64,000 nt of DNA from Pseudomonas sp. BP8 (GCF_017875955.1 NZ_JAGINK010000001.1:2882501-2946500), one strand, 5' to 3'; counted from the stretch's first letter, positions 35,688 to 44,621 are shown. Translations and numbers: made by a program. Notes: a model not told the origin generated them from the sequence alone.

Positions 35688-36299
35688 TCACAAGCCAAGG
35701 TGCTGGTCGATTAGTCGCGCGACGGCTTTGGCATGCGAGTGACCGAGGTCATGGCCGGCCTCGGGGAACACTTCCAGCGTGGCAGCGGGTATCAGTTGTG
35801 CCAGCCGCTGGCCAACCGAGATCGGGCTGATCGGGTCCATGCCTCCCCACAACAGCAGTACCGGCAGTTGCAGTTCGTGCAAGCGAGCGGAGAGGTCGGT
35901 GCGATCATCCAGGAACCAGCGTGGCAGGTTCGGGTTATCTGATTCGAACGCCTCGCGCCAGTCCATGGCGCCCAAAGCAGGGAGATTCAAGCCGCCCGAG
36001 GTGACGGCCAGGACCAGGTGAGTGACCAGGTCAGGGCGCTCAAGCGCGATGTGCACCGCGACGACGCCGCCCATGGATTGCGCCACCAAGGCCACCGGCC
36101 TGTCGATCTCTGCGATCGCGAGAGCGGCGAGATGCTCCAGGCCGGTTACGTTGGGATTGGCGGGCGCATTGCCAAAACCGGGCCAGCCCATGTGTTGAAC
36201 GGCAATTGACGTTTCGAGGGCTTCGGCGACCGGGTGCCAGAACTGGGTGTTGCCGGAGGCACCGGGAAGGAAAAGAATTTTTTCGGGGGAAGTAGTCAC
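35688..36299 (-). CDS. Alpha/beta hydrolase
   Basis: A 203-residue hydrolase, short for the fold. I-L-F-L-P-G-A-S-G-N near the start supplies the oxyanion hole, V-A-Q-S-M-G-G-V the Ser nucleophile, G-M-D-P-I-S-P the Asp, and E-A-G-H-D-L the His. No signal peptide. Its C-terminal segment is copied as an isolated fragment at 30164-30223. Convergent with the LysR gene; substrate unknown. Confidence 0.85.
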   Translation of the reverse strand: MTTSPEKILFLPGASGNTQFWHPVAEALETSIAVQHMGWPGFGNAPANPNVTGLEHLAALAIAEIDRPVALVAQSMGGVVAVHIALERPDLVTHLVLAVTSGGLNLPALGAMDWREAFESDNPNLPRWFLDDRTDLSARLHELQLPVLLLWGGMDPISPISVGQRLAQLIPAATLEVFPEAGHDLGHSHAKAVARLIDQHLGL

Positions 36300-36410
36300 G
36301 GCTCGGTCCTTGAGTCAGGGGTGTAGCAACTTAAGGCTACACGCAGCTATGTGCAAATGAGGGTCGCTTAGGCGCGCTAGCTGCCGGTTGTGAACGGCCT
36401 CTTTCGACTC

Positions 36411-36632
36411 AAAGCTGCCGATGATCTTTGTAGGTGATCGCCCAACCATTCGGGCTACGCTGTCGCGAGGAGAACAAAGCCCCTAAATGCGGCGCGTATC
36501 CTGTAGGAGCGGGCTTGCCCGCGAACACGGGCGTAGCCCGTGCCAGAGGACTCCTTCTCCAGAGCCGGCCTGTTAGCGGGTCAAGTCCACTCATACAAGA
36601 TTACTGCTCAGTTCAGCGGCAGCTATGGGTCG
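36411..36632 (+). repeat. Composite repeat, copy B
   Basis: About 220 bases: GCTGCCGATGATCTTTGTAG at the left, then GCTGTCGCGAGGAGAACAAA, a central REP core, ACTCCTTCTCCAGAGCCGGC, and CAAGATTACTGCTCAGTTCA at the right, ending in GCGGCAGCTATGGGTCGATA. It fills the gap 36300-36712 together with a following GGGTCGA box at 36623-36668; no gene is seen. Confidence 0.85.
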
Positions 36633-36712
36633 ATAGCTGCCGTTTGCAGACGCCGCGTTCAACCCAAAGCTGCCGGTCAGCAATGGTAACAAACCACCCC
36701 CCCTAATCTTCG

Positions 36713-37879
36713 TCACACCGCTGCTGCTTCAATCGTTCTGGAGCGCCAGGCAAAAGCCAACACCATCAGCAACCCCAGAGCAGCCATCGCCGCTCCGGCC
36801 AGGGAAATCGCTGGATAACCCAGACCGGCGTTGATCACCGCTCCACCCAGCGCTGCGCCAATAGCGTTGCCAAAATTGAAGGCGCCAATGTTCACCGCGG
36901 AGGCAAGATTGGGCGCGTCCTTCGCTGCTTCCATGACGCGCATCTGTAGCGGCGGCACCAGGGCGAAACTGGCGATACCCCATACCAGGATGGCCAGAGC
37001 AGCCGGCACCGGCCAACGCATCAGCAGGGTGAACGCCAGCAAGACGAGAATCAGAACGCTTAGCGAGACGATCAAGGTGCGATCTATCGAGCGGTCGGCG
37101 GCCTTGCCGCCCCACACATTGCCCAGCGTCAACCCCACACCAAAAAGCACCAGCATGGCGGTGATGTAGACGGTGGAACCATTGGTCTCGCTGCTGAGGA
37201 TCGGCGCGATGTAGGTGAAGACGGTAAACATTGCGCTAGATCCGACTACGGTCAGGGCCAGCGCGCCCAGCACCGGACCACGCCCCAGTACCCGAATTTC
37301 GGCCATTACACCGACGCTTTGCGGCGCCTTCAGGTTAGGCAGGGCGAACCACAACGCGGCCATGGTCACTACGCCGAGGCCGGTAATTCCCCAGAAAGCG
37401 GTGCGCCAACCGAACAGCTCGCCAAACCAGGCGGCCAGCGGCACGCCGCCGATGGTCGCCAGGGTCAGGCCCATGAACATCGCCGCAACCGCCCCGGCAC
37501 GTTTCTCCGGGGCGACCACGCTGGCGGCGACGATCGAGCCAACGCCAAAAAATGCACCATGGTTCAGAGAGGTCACCACCCTGGCGACCATGAGGCTGTA
37601 GTAATCGGTGGCCAGGGCTGACATCAGATTACCCAGGGTGAAAATCGCCATGAGCCCGATCAGCAGATAGCGCCGGGGAATCCTGCCGGTGGTCAGGGTC
37701 ATCAGCGGTGCGCCGAGCAATACGCCCAGCGCATAAGCACTGACCAGCAAACCGGCGGCGGGAATGGAAACGCCCAGATCCGCAGCGATACCCGGCAACA
37801 TGCCCATGGGGGCGAATTCTGTTACGCCGATGCCGAAGGCACCGATGGCGAGCGCGACAAGTGGTGGATTGATACGCAT
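36713..37879 (-). CDS. MFS transporter, AraJ-like
   Basis: A 388-residue protein starting M-R-I-N-P-P-L-V-A-L-A-I-G with AAGGAG six bases upstream; the longer open frame upstream is not real. About twelve hydrophobic helices; G-V-T-E-F-A-P-M-G-M-L-P in helix 1 and the G-R-I-P-R-R-Y loop point to the AraJ/YdhP group of efflux transporters. Divergent from a LysR regulator 95 bases away, which likely controls it. Confidence 0.88.
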   Translation of the reverse strand: MRINPPLVALAIGAFGIGVTEFAPMGMLPGIAADLGVSIPAAGLLVSAYALGVLLGAPLMTLTTGRIPRRYLLIGLMAIFTLGNLMSALATDYYSLMVARVVTSLNHGAFFGVGSIVAASVVAPEKRAGAVAAMFMGLTLATIGGVPLAAWFGELFGWRTAFWGITGLGVVTMAALWFALPNLKAPQSVGVMAEIRVLGRGPVLGALALTVVGSSAMFTVFTYIAPILSSETNGSTVYITAMLVLFGVGLTLGNVWGGKAADRSIDRTLIVSLSVLILVLLAFTLLMRWPVPAALAILVWGIASFALVPPLQMRVMEAAKDAPNLASAVNIGAFNFGNAIGAALGGAVINAGLGYPAISLAGAAMAALGLLMVLAFAWRSRTIEAAAV

Positions 37880-37973
37880 GGAAGGCTCCTTATCTATGCC
37901 GCTAATGCTACGATCCAGCCTTTTCAGGCGGTAGATAGCATTTTTGGCAATCACCTTTGCGCAGGAGTCACAA

Positions 37974-38867
37974 GTGGATTTCAACGGCAGGTCAGGTGAA
38001 ATGAGCGTGTTCACCACCGTGGCGCAGGAGGGCAGCCTGTCGGCCGCCGCGCGTGCACTGGGCCTGACACCCTCGGCAGTCAGTCGGATCATCGCGCGTA
38101 CCGAGCAACGTCTTGGTACCCGCCTGCTGTTGCGCACCACTCGAGCGATCACCTTCACTGCCGAAGGCGAAGCGTTCCTGCGCGGCGCCCGGCGTATCCT
38201 GGCCGACATGGACGAGGTCGAAGAAGCCATCGCCGACCAAGGCGTACCCAGGGGGCGATTGCGGGTCAGTGCCGCCCTTGGCCATGGACGGCTGGCCATC
38301 GTTCCCTTGGTCGCAGCATTCAGCGCCCGTTACCCGAACATCGTCGTCGACCTCACTCTCGGCGACGAAGTGGTCGACATTCTCGGCGGGCAAGCCGACG
38401 TCGCGGTCCGCTTTGGCCATCTGCCCGACAGCCCGCTGACCGCGCGCAGGATCGGCGACACCGGCCAGGTAGTGGTGGCATCGCCCGAGTATCTGCAGCG
38501 CCACGGCATCCCCCAGGAACCGGAAGACCTGCTACAGCACAACTGCCTGCGCTTCAACTTCCGGCGTGCCGAGCCCAACTGGCCGTTCATCCGAGATGGA
38601 AAAGACTTTTCCCTAAAGGTCAGCGGCAACATCGAATGCAGCAGTGGTGAAGCGCTGGCACAACTCGCGCGTGTAAGTGCCGGCATTGCACGTATCGGTG
38701 AGTTCAGCGTGAGCGGAGATCTGCAGCGCGGCGACTTGATTCCCCTGTTGGAAGCCTGGAACCCCGGGGACCAGGAACCGATTCATGCGGTGTTCGTCGG
38801 CGGGCCGGCAATGCCGGCGCGGGTGCGATTGTTCGTGGACTTCTTGCTGGAACATCACCGGATGTAA
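37974..38867 (+). CDS. LysR-family regulator
   Basis: A 297-residue regulator. The GTG at 37974 has AGGAG six bases upstream, and gives V-D-F-N-G-R-S-G-E-M-S-V-F. Helix-turn-helix at about 20-40 (L-S-A-A-A-R-A-L-G-L-T-P-S-A-V-S-R). The effector domain is CrgA-like (G-R-L-R-V-S-A-A-L-G-H-G; A-V-R-F-G-H-L-P-D-S). Divergent from the AraJ-like transporter. Confidence 0.88.
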   Translation: MDFNGRSGEMSVFTTVAQEGSLSAAARALGLTPSAVSRIIARTEQRLGTRLLLRTTRAITFTAEGEAFLRGARRILADMDEVEEAIADQGVPRGRLRVSAALGHGRLAIVPLVAAFSARYPNIVVDLTLGDEVVDILGGQADVAVRFGHLPDSPLTARRIGDTGQVVVASPEYLQRHGIPQEPEDLLQHNCLRFNFRRAEPNWPFIRDGKDFSLKVSGNIECSSGEALAQLARVSAGIARIGEFSVSGDLQRGDLIPLLEAWNPGDQEPIHAVFVGGPAMPARVRLFVDFLLEHHRM

Positions 38868-39028
38868 GCGGAGGCGCAAGCTGATATTTCCGGGTACTCG
38901 TGATGTTGAAGTGACCAAGGCATTTTTAGGTGCACTATCAATAGGTGGTTTGCCTTACTGGAACAATCTCAAGCTCTGGTAGTGATGGGGCGTCCGCACG
39001 TCTTAAATGGCCGTCGTGAAAGACCGTT

Positions 39029-39101
39029 TTTGGCCGATTCCGGCCCTTCGTGAAGGGCTGCGATGAGTCAAAAACGGCCTTTCGCGAGTCGCTGGTTTCG
39101 G
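39029..39101 (+). repeat. Accessory block of the composite repeat, near copy C
   Basis: TGGCCGATTCCGGCCCTTCG through GGCCTTTCGCGAGTCGCTGG. The same block lies at 44009-44081, immediately left of copy D, with few differences. It extends the composite repeat to about 300 bases in these two places. Confidence 0.8.
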
Positions 39102-39328
39102 CCCATAGCTGCCGATGATCTTTGCAGTTGATCGCCCAACCATTCGGGCTACGCTGTCGCGAGGAGAACAAAGCCCCTAAATGCGGCGCGTATCCTGTAG
39201 GAGCGGGCTTGCCCCGCGAACATGGGCGTAGCCCGTGCCAGAAGGCTCCTTCTCTAGAGCCGGCCTGTTAGCGGGTCAAGTCCACTCACACAAGATTACT
39301 GCTCAGTTCAGCGGCAGCTATCGGTCGA
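39102..39328 (+). repeat. Composite repeat, copy C
   Basis: The same ordered blocks as copy B, almost base for base, including the REP core and the CAAGATTACTGCTCAGTTCA block. With the accessory block and a GGGTCGA box at 39318-39366 it fills the 673-base gap 38868-39540. No gene is seen there. Confidence 0.85.
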
Positions 39329-39540
39329 AAGCAGGCACTCTGCGACCGTCCGCTATCGACCCATAGCTGCCCCTCACCAAGTATCGTTTTCAATGGTTGG
39401 ACTCTCTACAAAATCAGAATAGATTCGGGCCTTGCATAGCGACGTTCGAGACCAGGCCCCACTATCCGACCAGAGGCGGACCTCTAATGTTTGTGAGAGA
39501 ATTCAGATTAGGTTAATCAAGCTAGAACGGACTCTCTTGA

Positions 39541-41094
39541 ATGGAATTGAATCGCCCAACTGCCTACGACATCGCATGTCACTTCTGCGTCAGCCGCATT
39601 ACCAGCGCGACTATTCCTGCCACTCGCCTCAGCAATATCCTCGAAACAATGTTTCGTGGGAGTACGCTCACTGCACTATCACGGACCTACCTACAGCAGC
39701 AGAATCTCACCGAACTCCATCAACTGGCGACCGGCCAGATCACATATGAGGCCTTCATCGCAGCTTTAGATCCAGCATTAGTAGCCTCCGAACAGGCTGC
39801 AAAAATAGAACACCAAACCAAGAATGCGGACCGCTTAGCCCAGGAAGCCGAATGGCCTGTGGAGTGCCGGCGCAAGGGAGAAGCGGCAGCGGCCGCCCGT
39901 ATTGCCCGCGCCGTTCGAAAAAGCGAGCAGGTGGCACACTACAGTAGTGAGCGTGAGGCTGCTGAAACAGCTCGCATCGACCGTGAAACCGAGTGGGCGG
40001 TGCAGTGCAAGCGTAATCGTGAGGCTGCCGAAGCATCATTCAAGGCTCGCATGAGCAAACCCGGTTACATCGCTCCTACTCCCTATGACATTGCCCGGCA
40101 CTACCGTGTGAGCCACCTCCCTAGTGCGGTTACATCGCCGCTTAGCAATATCCTTAATGCCCTCTATCAAGGGCGTCCGCTAGCAGCGGCCTATCTCAAC
40201 TACCTTAAGATCAAGGGACCCGCCCGCCTGTATGCATTGGCTATTGGCCAAGCCATCTACGAGTCCTATATTTCAGGCATCGATGCAGACGAAGTAGCAC
40301 GGAAAAACGCCTACGCAGCTCGCCTTAAACAGGCCGAAGCACAAAGAGTCCGTCATGAGGCTGCCGAAGTCGCCCGCATTGCCCGCGAAAGCGATCCTGC
40401 GTACGTGCTGCGTAGGAAATACGGGTTTTTCGCCATCGATGAGTCTTTGATGCCACGGATGATGGACGTCCTCCAGAACGTCGACTGCGGCAACCGAGTG
40501 GTCCCTGACGATTTCGTTTGGCTCAATACTGAGGCCAAAAAGTATTTTATTGGGGAACTGCGGAGGGCCTACCACCTGCGCGAGGCCGAGTTCTGCGGCA
40601 ATGAGTACCGCCGCACCCAAGACCCATGGAACGCAATCAACGCCAGTGCCCACTATCGAAAGTGCGATCAGCCAACGTCAGCACTCGAACTACTCGCCAG
40701 TGTGCCGGTCATTCAACTCAAACACCCCAGGATCCACTCAGCCTTGTGCACCACCCGCGGTGGCGTCATGCGCGACCTGGGGCGGTGTGACGAAGCTCTT
40801 CAGCTCGGCAAGCAGGGGCATGAGTTACAGCCGCAAGACTTCCGTCCATGCACTTTGCTAGGCGCATTGTGCATGGAGCTTGGTAACTTTGGGAAAGGCC
40901 ATGACTGGTACGCCAAGGCTGAGCGGCGCGGTGCCAGCAAACAGGGCATCGACGCCGAACTACGTGGCATCTTCCTTAGGCTGGACAAGGCTACGCGGGA
41001 AGCTATGAGGGTGTATTTGCTGGCAACAGATCCCAACCGCTACCGCTGGGTGAGTGACAAGAAGTCTTACCGGAAATCGACGTCGGTTTTGTAG
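39541..41094 (+). CDS. Large protein with a duplicated helical domain, unknown
   Basis: A 517-residue cytoplasmic-looking protein. A 72-residue module is present twice: residues 6-77 (P-T-A-Y-D-I-A-C-H-F; L-S-N-I-L-E-T-M-F; L-A-T-G-Q-I-T-Y-E-A-F-I) and about 178-250 (P-T-P-Y-D-I-A-R-H-Y; L-S-N-I-L-N-A-L-Y; L-A-I-G-Q-A-I-Y-E-S-Y-I). Each is followed by an Ala/Arg/Glu-rich stretch that should form a coiled coil. Residues about 375-490 look like tetratricopeptide-type repeats (C-D-E-A-L-Q-L-G-K-Q-G-H-E; A-L-C-M-E-L-G-N-F-G-K-G). No signal or membrane segment. No catalytic motif was recognised, so no function is assigned. It is isolated between repeats and next to an IS66 element, as an accessory gene would be. 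Confidence 0.6.
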   Translation: MELNRPTAYDIACHFCVSRITSATIPATRLSNILETMFRGSTLTALSRTYLQQQNLTELHQLATGQITYEAFIAALDPALVASEQAAKIEHQTKNADRLAQEAEWPVECRRKGEAAAAARIARAVRKSEQVAHYSSEREAAETARIDRETEWAVQCKRNREAAEASFKARMSKPGYIAPTPYDIARHYRVSHLPSAVTSPLSNILNALYQGRPLAAAYLNYLKIKGPARLYALAIGQAIYESYISGIDADEVARKNAYAARLKQAEAQRVRHEAAEVARIARESDPAYVLRRKYGFFAIDESLMPRMMDVLQNVDCGNRVVPDDFVWLNTEAKKYFIGELRRAYHLREAEFCGNEYRRTQDPWNAINASAHYRKCDQPTSALELLASVPVIQLKHPRIHSALCTTRGGVMRDLGRCDEALQLGKQGHELQPQDFRPCTLLGALCMELGNFGKGHDWYAKAERRGASKQGIDAELRGIFLRLDKATREAMRVYLLATDPNRYRWVSDKKSYRKSTSVL

Positions 41095-41112
41095 ACAAAG
41101 CCAAACGTCCGT

Positions 41113-41160
41113 TTTGGGTCGAAAGCGGTTACTCGTGAAGGGCAGCTTCCGACCCATTGC
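41113..41160. repeat. GGGTCGA inverted-repeat box
   Basis: TTGGGTCGAAAGCGG faces GCTTCCGACCCA across about 20 bases, just right of the 517-residue gene and left of the disrupted GFA gene end. Confidence 0.6.
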
Positions 41161-41162
41161 GG

Positions 41163-41288
41163 TCATTCCACCTGAGACGATGAGCTGGATGGCGTATACC
41201 AGTGAACTCTGGAGTCGATATGAACGTGTTTTTGCTTCTGAGGTGTGAAGGGGCTGTCGAGTGTGCCCAGTGCAATCGAAACCCAATC
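41163..41288 (-). pseudogene. GFA-family gene, C-terminal fragment split by IS66
   Basis: Read on the minus strand from the IS66 target site, this fragment continues the frame of the N-terminal piece at 43657-43940: V-S-I-A-L-G-T-L-D-S-P, then H-V-H-I-D-S-R-V-H-W-Y, ending in TGA at 41163-41165. Joined across one copy of the 8-base target duplication, the gene would encode about 133 residues, the normal GFA length. The fragment has no start of its own and is not expected to be made. Confidence 0.85.
41281..41288. repeat. Left copy of IS66 target duplication
   Basis: ACCCAATC, repeated at 43657-43664. Eight bases is the usual IS66-family duplication. Confidence 0.9.
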
Positions 41289-41388
41289 GTAACCGTCCGG
41301 CGAACTCACCTTCCGAACTCCAGCTTTAAGGGCGATGGTGTCCGCGTATTTTTAAGCGGACGCGATCGCCCTTATCGCCAGGATTTCC

Positions 41389-41709
41389 ATGCGCCAACGA
41401 AGCTCTTATCCGAAACCGTTCAAAGCCCAAGTCGTTCAGGAATGCCTGCAACCTGGGGCCACTGTCTCAAGTGTCGCCATCAGCCACGGCATCAATGCCA
41501 ACGTCATCCGAAAATGGATGCCGCTCTATCGAGACCAGCCCGCAGCGACTTCACTACCGGCATTCGTCCCGCTAAAAGCCGTACCTAAACGGCCAGCCGA
41601 AGCGTCAGTGATCATCGAGTTGCCCATGGCCGGCCAAGTGATCACAGTGAAATGGCCAACCTCAGATCCCGAGGGCTGCGCGCAATTTATCCGGGCTGTC
41701 GCTCAATGA
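41389..41709 (+). CDS. tnpA: IS66 accessory protein TnpA
   Basis: A 106-residue helix-turn-helix protein of the IS66 OrfA/TnpA type: F-K-A-Q-V-V-Q-E-C-L, then V-S-S-V-A-I-S-H-G-I-N-A-N-V-I-R-K-W. It is needed for transposition in characterised IS66 elements, probably for DNA binding. It overlaps tnpB by four bases (ATGA). Confidence 0.9.
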   Translation: MRQRSSYPKPFKAQVVQECLQPGATVSSVAISHGINANVIRKWMPLYRDQPAATSLPAFVPLKAVPKRPAEASVIIELPMAGQVITVKWPTSDPEGCAQFIRAVAQ

Positions 41710-42041
41710 TCCGCATCGATGCAATCTGGCTGGCCACCGAGCCGATGGATATGCGCGCCGGCACCGAAACCGCATTAGCCCGGGTGATCGCAGTGTTCGG
41801 TGCGGCGAAGCCGCACTGCGCTTATCTGTTCGCCAATCGTCGGGCTAACCGGATGAAAGTACTGGTGCACGATGGCGTGGGCGTCTGGCTTGCGGCGCGG
41901 CGACTGAACCAAGGCAAGTTTCACTGGCCCGGAATTCGCCACGGCTGCGAGGTCGAACTCGACAGCGAACAACTCCAGGCGTTGGTACTGGGTTTGCCGT
42001 GGCAGCGAGTCGGTACGGGTGGCGTGATCAGCATGCTGTAA
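41706..42041 (+). CDS. tnpB: IS66 accessory protein TnpB
   Basis: A 111-residue IS66 OrfB protein. I-W-L-A-T-E-P-M-D-M-R-A-G-T-E near the start, F-A-N-R-R-A-N-R-M-K-V-L-V-H-D in the middle and the F-H-W-P block are family hallmarks. Starts within the tnpA stop (ATGA), implying coupled translation. Confidence 0.92.
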   Translation: MIRIDAIWLATEPMDMRAGTETALARVIAVFGAAKPHCAYLFANRRANRMKVLVHDGVGVWLAARRLNQGKFHWPGIRHGCEVELDSEQLQALVLGLPWQRVGTGGVISML

Positions 42042-42104
42042 TCGCCGGCCATTTGACCGGTCTGCTTGTCGTCGTTTCGGGCCTGCTCTGGCACAGTCGG
42101 CGGC

Positions 42105-43625
42105 ATGACTTTCTCGCCCAACCTCGACCAGATGACCCCGGAACAGCTCCGTGCCTTGGCGGCACAGGCGCTGCAGTTGCAGTCCAAAGTCGAGGCGATG
42201 AGCAGGAAGATCCAGAACGATGAAATCCTCATCGAACAGTTCAAGTTCGAAATCGCCCTGCTCAAGCGCCACAAGTTTGCTAAGCGCAGCGAGCAAATCA
42301 GCCCGGCGCAAGGCAGCTTGCTGGATGACCTGCTCGACACAGACCTTGAAGCTATCGAAGCAGAACTGAAACAGCTCCTTCCAGCTTCGCCACAAGCCGA
42401 GCCACGGCAATCTCCGAAACGTGCGCCATTGCCGCCGCAGTTTCCACGCACAGTGATTCGTCACGAACCCGAAGAGACTCAGTGCGCCTGTGGCTGCCAA
42501 CTTCAGCGCATCGGCGAAGACGTCAGCGAGAAGCTGGATTACACGCCGGGCGTGTTCACTGTCGAGCAACATGTGCGTGGCAAATGGGCCTGCCGTCAGT
42601 GCGAGATACTGATGCAGGCGCCGGTGCCGGCGCAGGTTATCGACACAGGCTTGTTGGCCCACGTGATGATGGCGAAGTTTGCCGACCACTTGCCGCTGTA
42701 CCGGTAGGAGAAAATCTTTGGCCGCGCGGGGCTGGCAATCGCTCGTTCGACCCTTGCCCAGTGGGTCGGACAAACCGGTGTGCGGCTCCAGCCGCTGGTC
42801 GATGCACTGCGTGAAGCCGTTCTGAACCAGGGCGTGATTCACGCTGATGAAACGCCGGTGCAAATGCTTGCGCCGGGCGAGAAGAAAACCCACCGAGCCT
42901 ATGTCTGGGCCTACAGCACGACGCCGTTTTCGGCGCTCAAGGCGGTGGTCTACGACTTCAGCCCAAGCCGTGCTGGCGAACACGCGCGTAACTTCCTGGG
43001 CGACTGGAACGGCAAGCTCGTTTGCGATGACTTCGCTGGCTATAAAGCTGGTTTTGAGCAAGGCATCACTGAGATCGGCTGCATGGCCCACGCCCGTCGC
43101 AAGTTTTTCGATCTGCATGTGGCGAACAAAAGTCAGCTAGCCGAACAGGCGTTGCACTCGATCAGCGGCCTGTACGAGGTGGAACGCCAGGCGCGGGACA
43201 TGAGTGATGAAGATCGCTGGCGAATACGTCAGGAAATGGCGGTACCGATCAGTAAAAAATTGCATGACTGGATGTTGGCCCAGCGCGACCTGGTGCCCAA
43301 CGGATCAGCCACGGCCAAAGCCCTCGACTACAGCCTGAAACGCTGGGTAGCGCTGACGCGCTACCTGGACGATGGTGCTGTGCCCATCGACAACAACCAA
43401 GTTGAAAACCAGATACGGCCATGGGCACTCGGGCGCTCGAACTGGTTATTTGCCGGGTCGTTGCGCAGCGGCAAACGAGCAGCTGCAATCATGAGCCTGA
43501 TCCAATCGGCGCGCATGAATGGGCATGATCCGTATGCCTATCTCAAAGATGTACTGACGCGGTTGCCGACGCAACGGGCCAGTGAGATCGGGCAACTGTT
43601 ACCGCATCAGTGGGTGTCTGCCTAA
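42105..43625 (+). pseudogene. tnpC: IS66 transposase TnpC with internal amber stop
   Basis: One frame of 507 codons from ATG 42105 to TAA 43623-43625 encodes a full IS66 transposase except for TAG at 42705-42707, where family members have L-Y-R-Q-E-K-I-F. The N-terminal half has the leucine-rich region and C-A-C-G / C-R-Q-C zinc-binding cysteines; the C-terminal half has the catalytic acids (H-A-D-E-T-P, C-D-D-F-A-G-Y, N-Q-V-E-N). A single C-to-T change in CAG would make the stop. Unless suppressed, no active transposase is made. Confidence 0.92.
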
Positions 43626-43656
43626 CTTACGCAAGGTGAGTTGGGCGGACGCTTAC

Positions 43657-43664
43657 ACCCAATC
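43657..43664. repeat. Right copy of IS66 target duplication
   Basis: ACCCAATC, identical to 41281-41288. Confidence 0.9.
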
Positions 43665-43940
43665 GGTAAATTCACCTTGGGAACGTGACCAGAACAAAGT
43701 CGAGCCACACCGCGCGCAGAATTCGCGAAGCACCGATTCTGAAGAAGAATATCTGGTGATGTGTCCGGCCCCGTTGAGTATCCGTAGTGCGCTACGGGGC
43801 ACGCTTCCATATGAAGCGAATGCTGCCCCGTGACCTTTGCGGCATTGAGCGCAGTGACAATGACTCACTGCTTTTGGCGTCGTCAGAAGCTCGTAACGGA
43901 TTGCTGTGCAAAGGCAGCTTCCCTGGTAAACCTCTGTCAT
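43657..43940 (-). pseudogene. GFA-family gene, N-terminal fragment split by IS66
   Basis: The first 94 codons of a GFA-family (glutathione-dependent formaldehyde-activating enzyme type) protein. Zinc-ligand cysteines are visible: G-S-C-L-C near residue 9, H-C-H-C-A-Q-C-R-K near 28-34, and F-C-A-R-C-G-S near 75. The frame runs into the IS66 right end after T-D-W-V and stops within it. Most family members are small carbon-sulphur-type or orphan enzymes. The missing C-terminus lies at 41163-41288. Confidence 0.9.
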
Positions 43941-44008
43941 GCGTTCGTCCCTGTCGCTTGAAAAGACCCCAGCTTAACCACCTGAATCTGATCAGTCGAA
44001 CGCCCGCT

Positions 44009-44081
44009 TCTGGCCGATTCCGGCCCTTCGTGAAGGGCTGCAATGGGTCAAAAACGGCCTTTCGCGAGTCGCTGGTTTCGA
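44009..44081 (+). repeat. Accessory block of the composite repeat, near copy D
   Basis: Same block as 39029-39101, directly left of composite copy D. Confidence 0.8.
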
Positions 44082-44309
44082 CCCATAGCTGCCGATGATC
44101 TTTGTAAGTGATCGCCCAACCATTCGGGCTACGCTGTCGCGAGGAGAACAAAGCCCCTAAATGCGGCGCGTATCCTGTAGGAGCGGGCTTGCCCCGCGAA
44201 CACGGGCTTAGCCCGTGCCAGAAGACTCCTTCTCCAGAGCCGGCCTGTTAGCGGGTCAAGTCGACTCACACAAGATTACTGCTCAGTTCAGCGGCAGCTA
44301 TGGGTCGAA
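44081..44309 (+). repeat. Composite repeat, copy D
   Basis: Same ordered blocks and orientation as copies B and C. It ends in a GGGTCGA box pair (44301-44345). With the terminator below it occupies most of the gap 43941-44621; the remaining AT-richer piece 44350-44520 shows nothing recognised. Confidence 0.85.
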
Positions 44310-44522
44310 GCAGTCATTCTGCGACCGGCCGCTTTCGACCCATAGCTGCCTCTCGCGAAGGGCTGCAACTGGCCAATAGCAATCGCTTTGCGGTGAGTCC
44401 GGGATACAGTGTTCATGCTTTTCGCAATCTGTTGATCAAGCCGAGGTCAAGGCGATCTGCCAGCGATCCATAGTAGCATCTGTTTTTAACAGTATTTGAG
44501 ACTGACTTAATCATCCCCTTCT

Positions 44523-44565
44523 AAAACTGCCAGGTCTTAAAGTCCGTTCTTGCCGAACCTGGCAG
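44523..44565 (-). terminator. Terminator of the OprD gene
   Basis: CTGCCAGGT (44527-44535) and ACCTGGCAG (44557-44565) are perfect inverted arms; on the minus strand the hairpin is followed by TTTT. It lies 57 bases past the stop of the porin gene. Confidence 0.65.
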
Positions 44566-44621
44566 CACCGTCCGCGAACGCGACAGGCAATCCTACCTAC
44601 CTTTGGACTGGGGGCTCTGTG

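Larger units (their letters stand above)
41289..43656 (+). mobile_element. IS66-family insertion sequence, complete ends
   Basis: A 2368-base element with related terminal repeats: left GTAACCGTCCGGCGAACTCA, right (inverted) GTAAGCGTCCGCCCAACTCA. It is flanked by an exact 8-base duplication ACCCAATC. It carries the three IS66 genes tnpA, tnpB and tnpC in order on the plus strand; tnpC has an amber codon. It is inserted in a GFA-family gene. The intact ends and duplication suggest a fairly recent insertion, later inactivated. Confidence 0.93.

Noticed and set aside
37880-38299. N-terminal extension of the AraJ-like MFS gene
   Set aside because: It runs through the divergent promoter and the LysR gene in antisense; AAGGAG directly precedes the ATG at 37879.
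41775-43118. Long open frame (447 codons) on the minus strand across the IS66 element
   Set aside because: It is antisense to tnpB and tnpC, lacks any family pattern and is explained by GC-rich codon shadowing.
36411-44309. Possible CRISPR array from regularly similar repeats
   Set aside because: The copies are kilobases apart, long and palindromic, with genes rather than uniform spacers between them.
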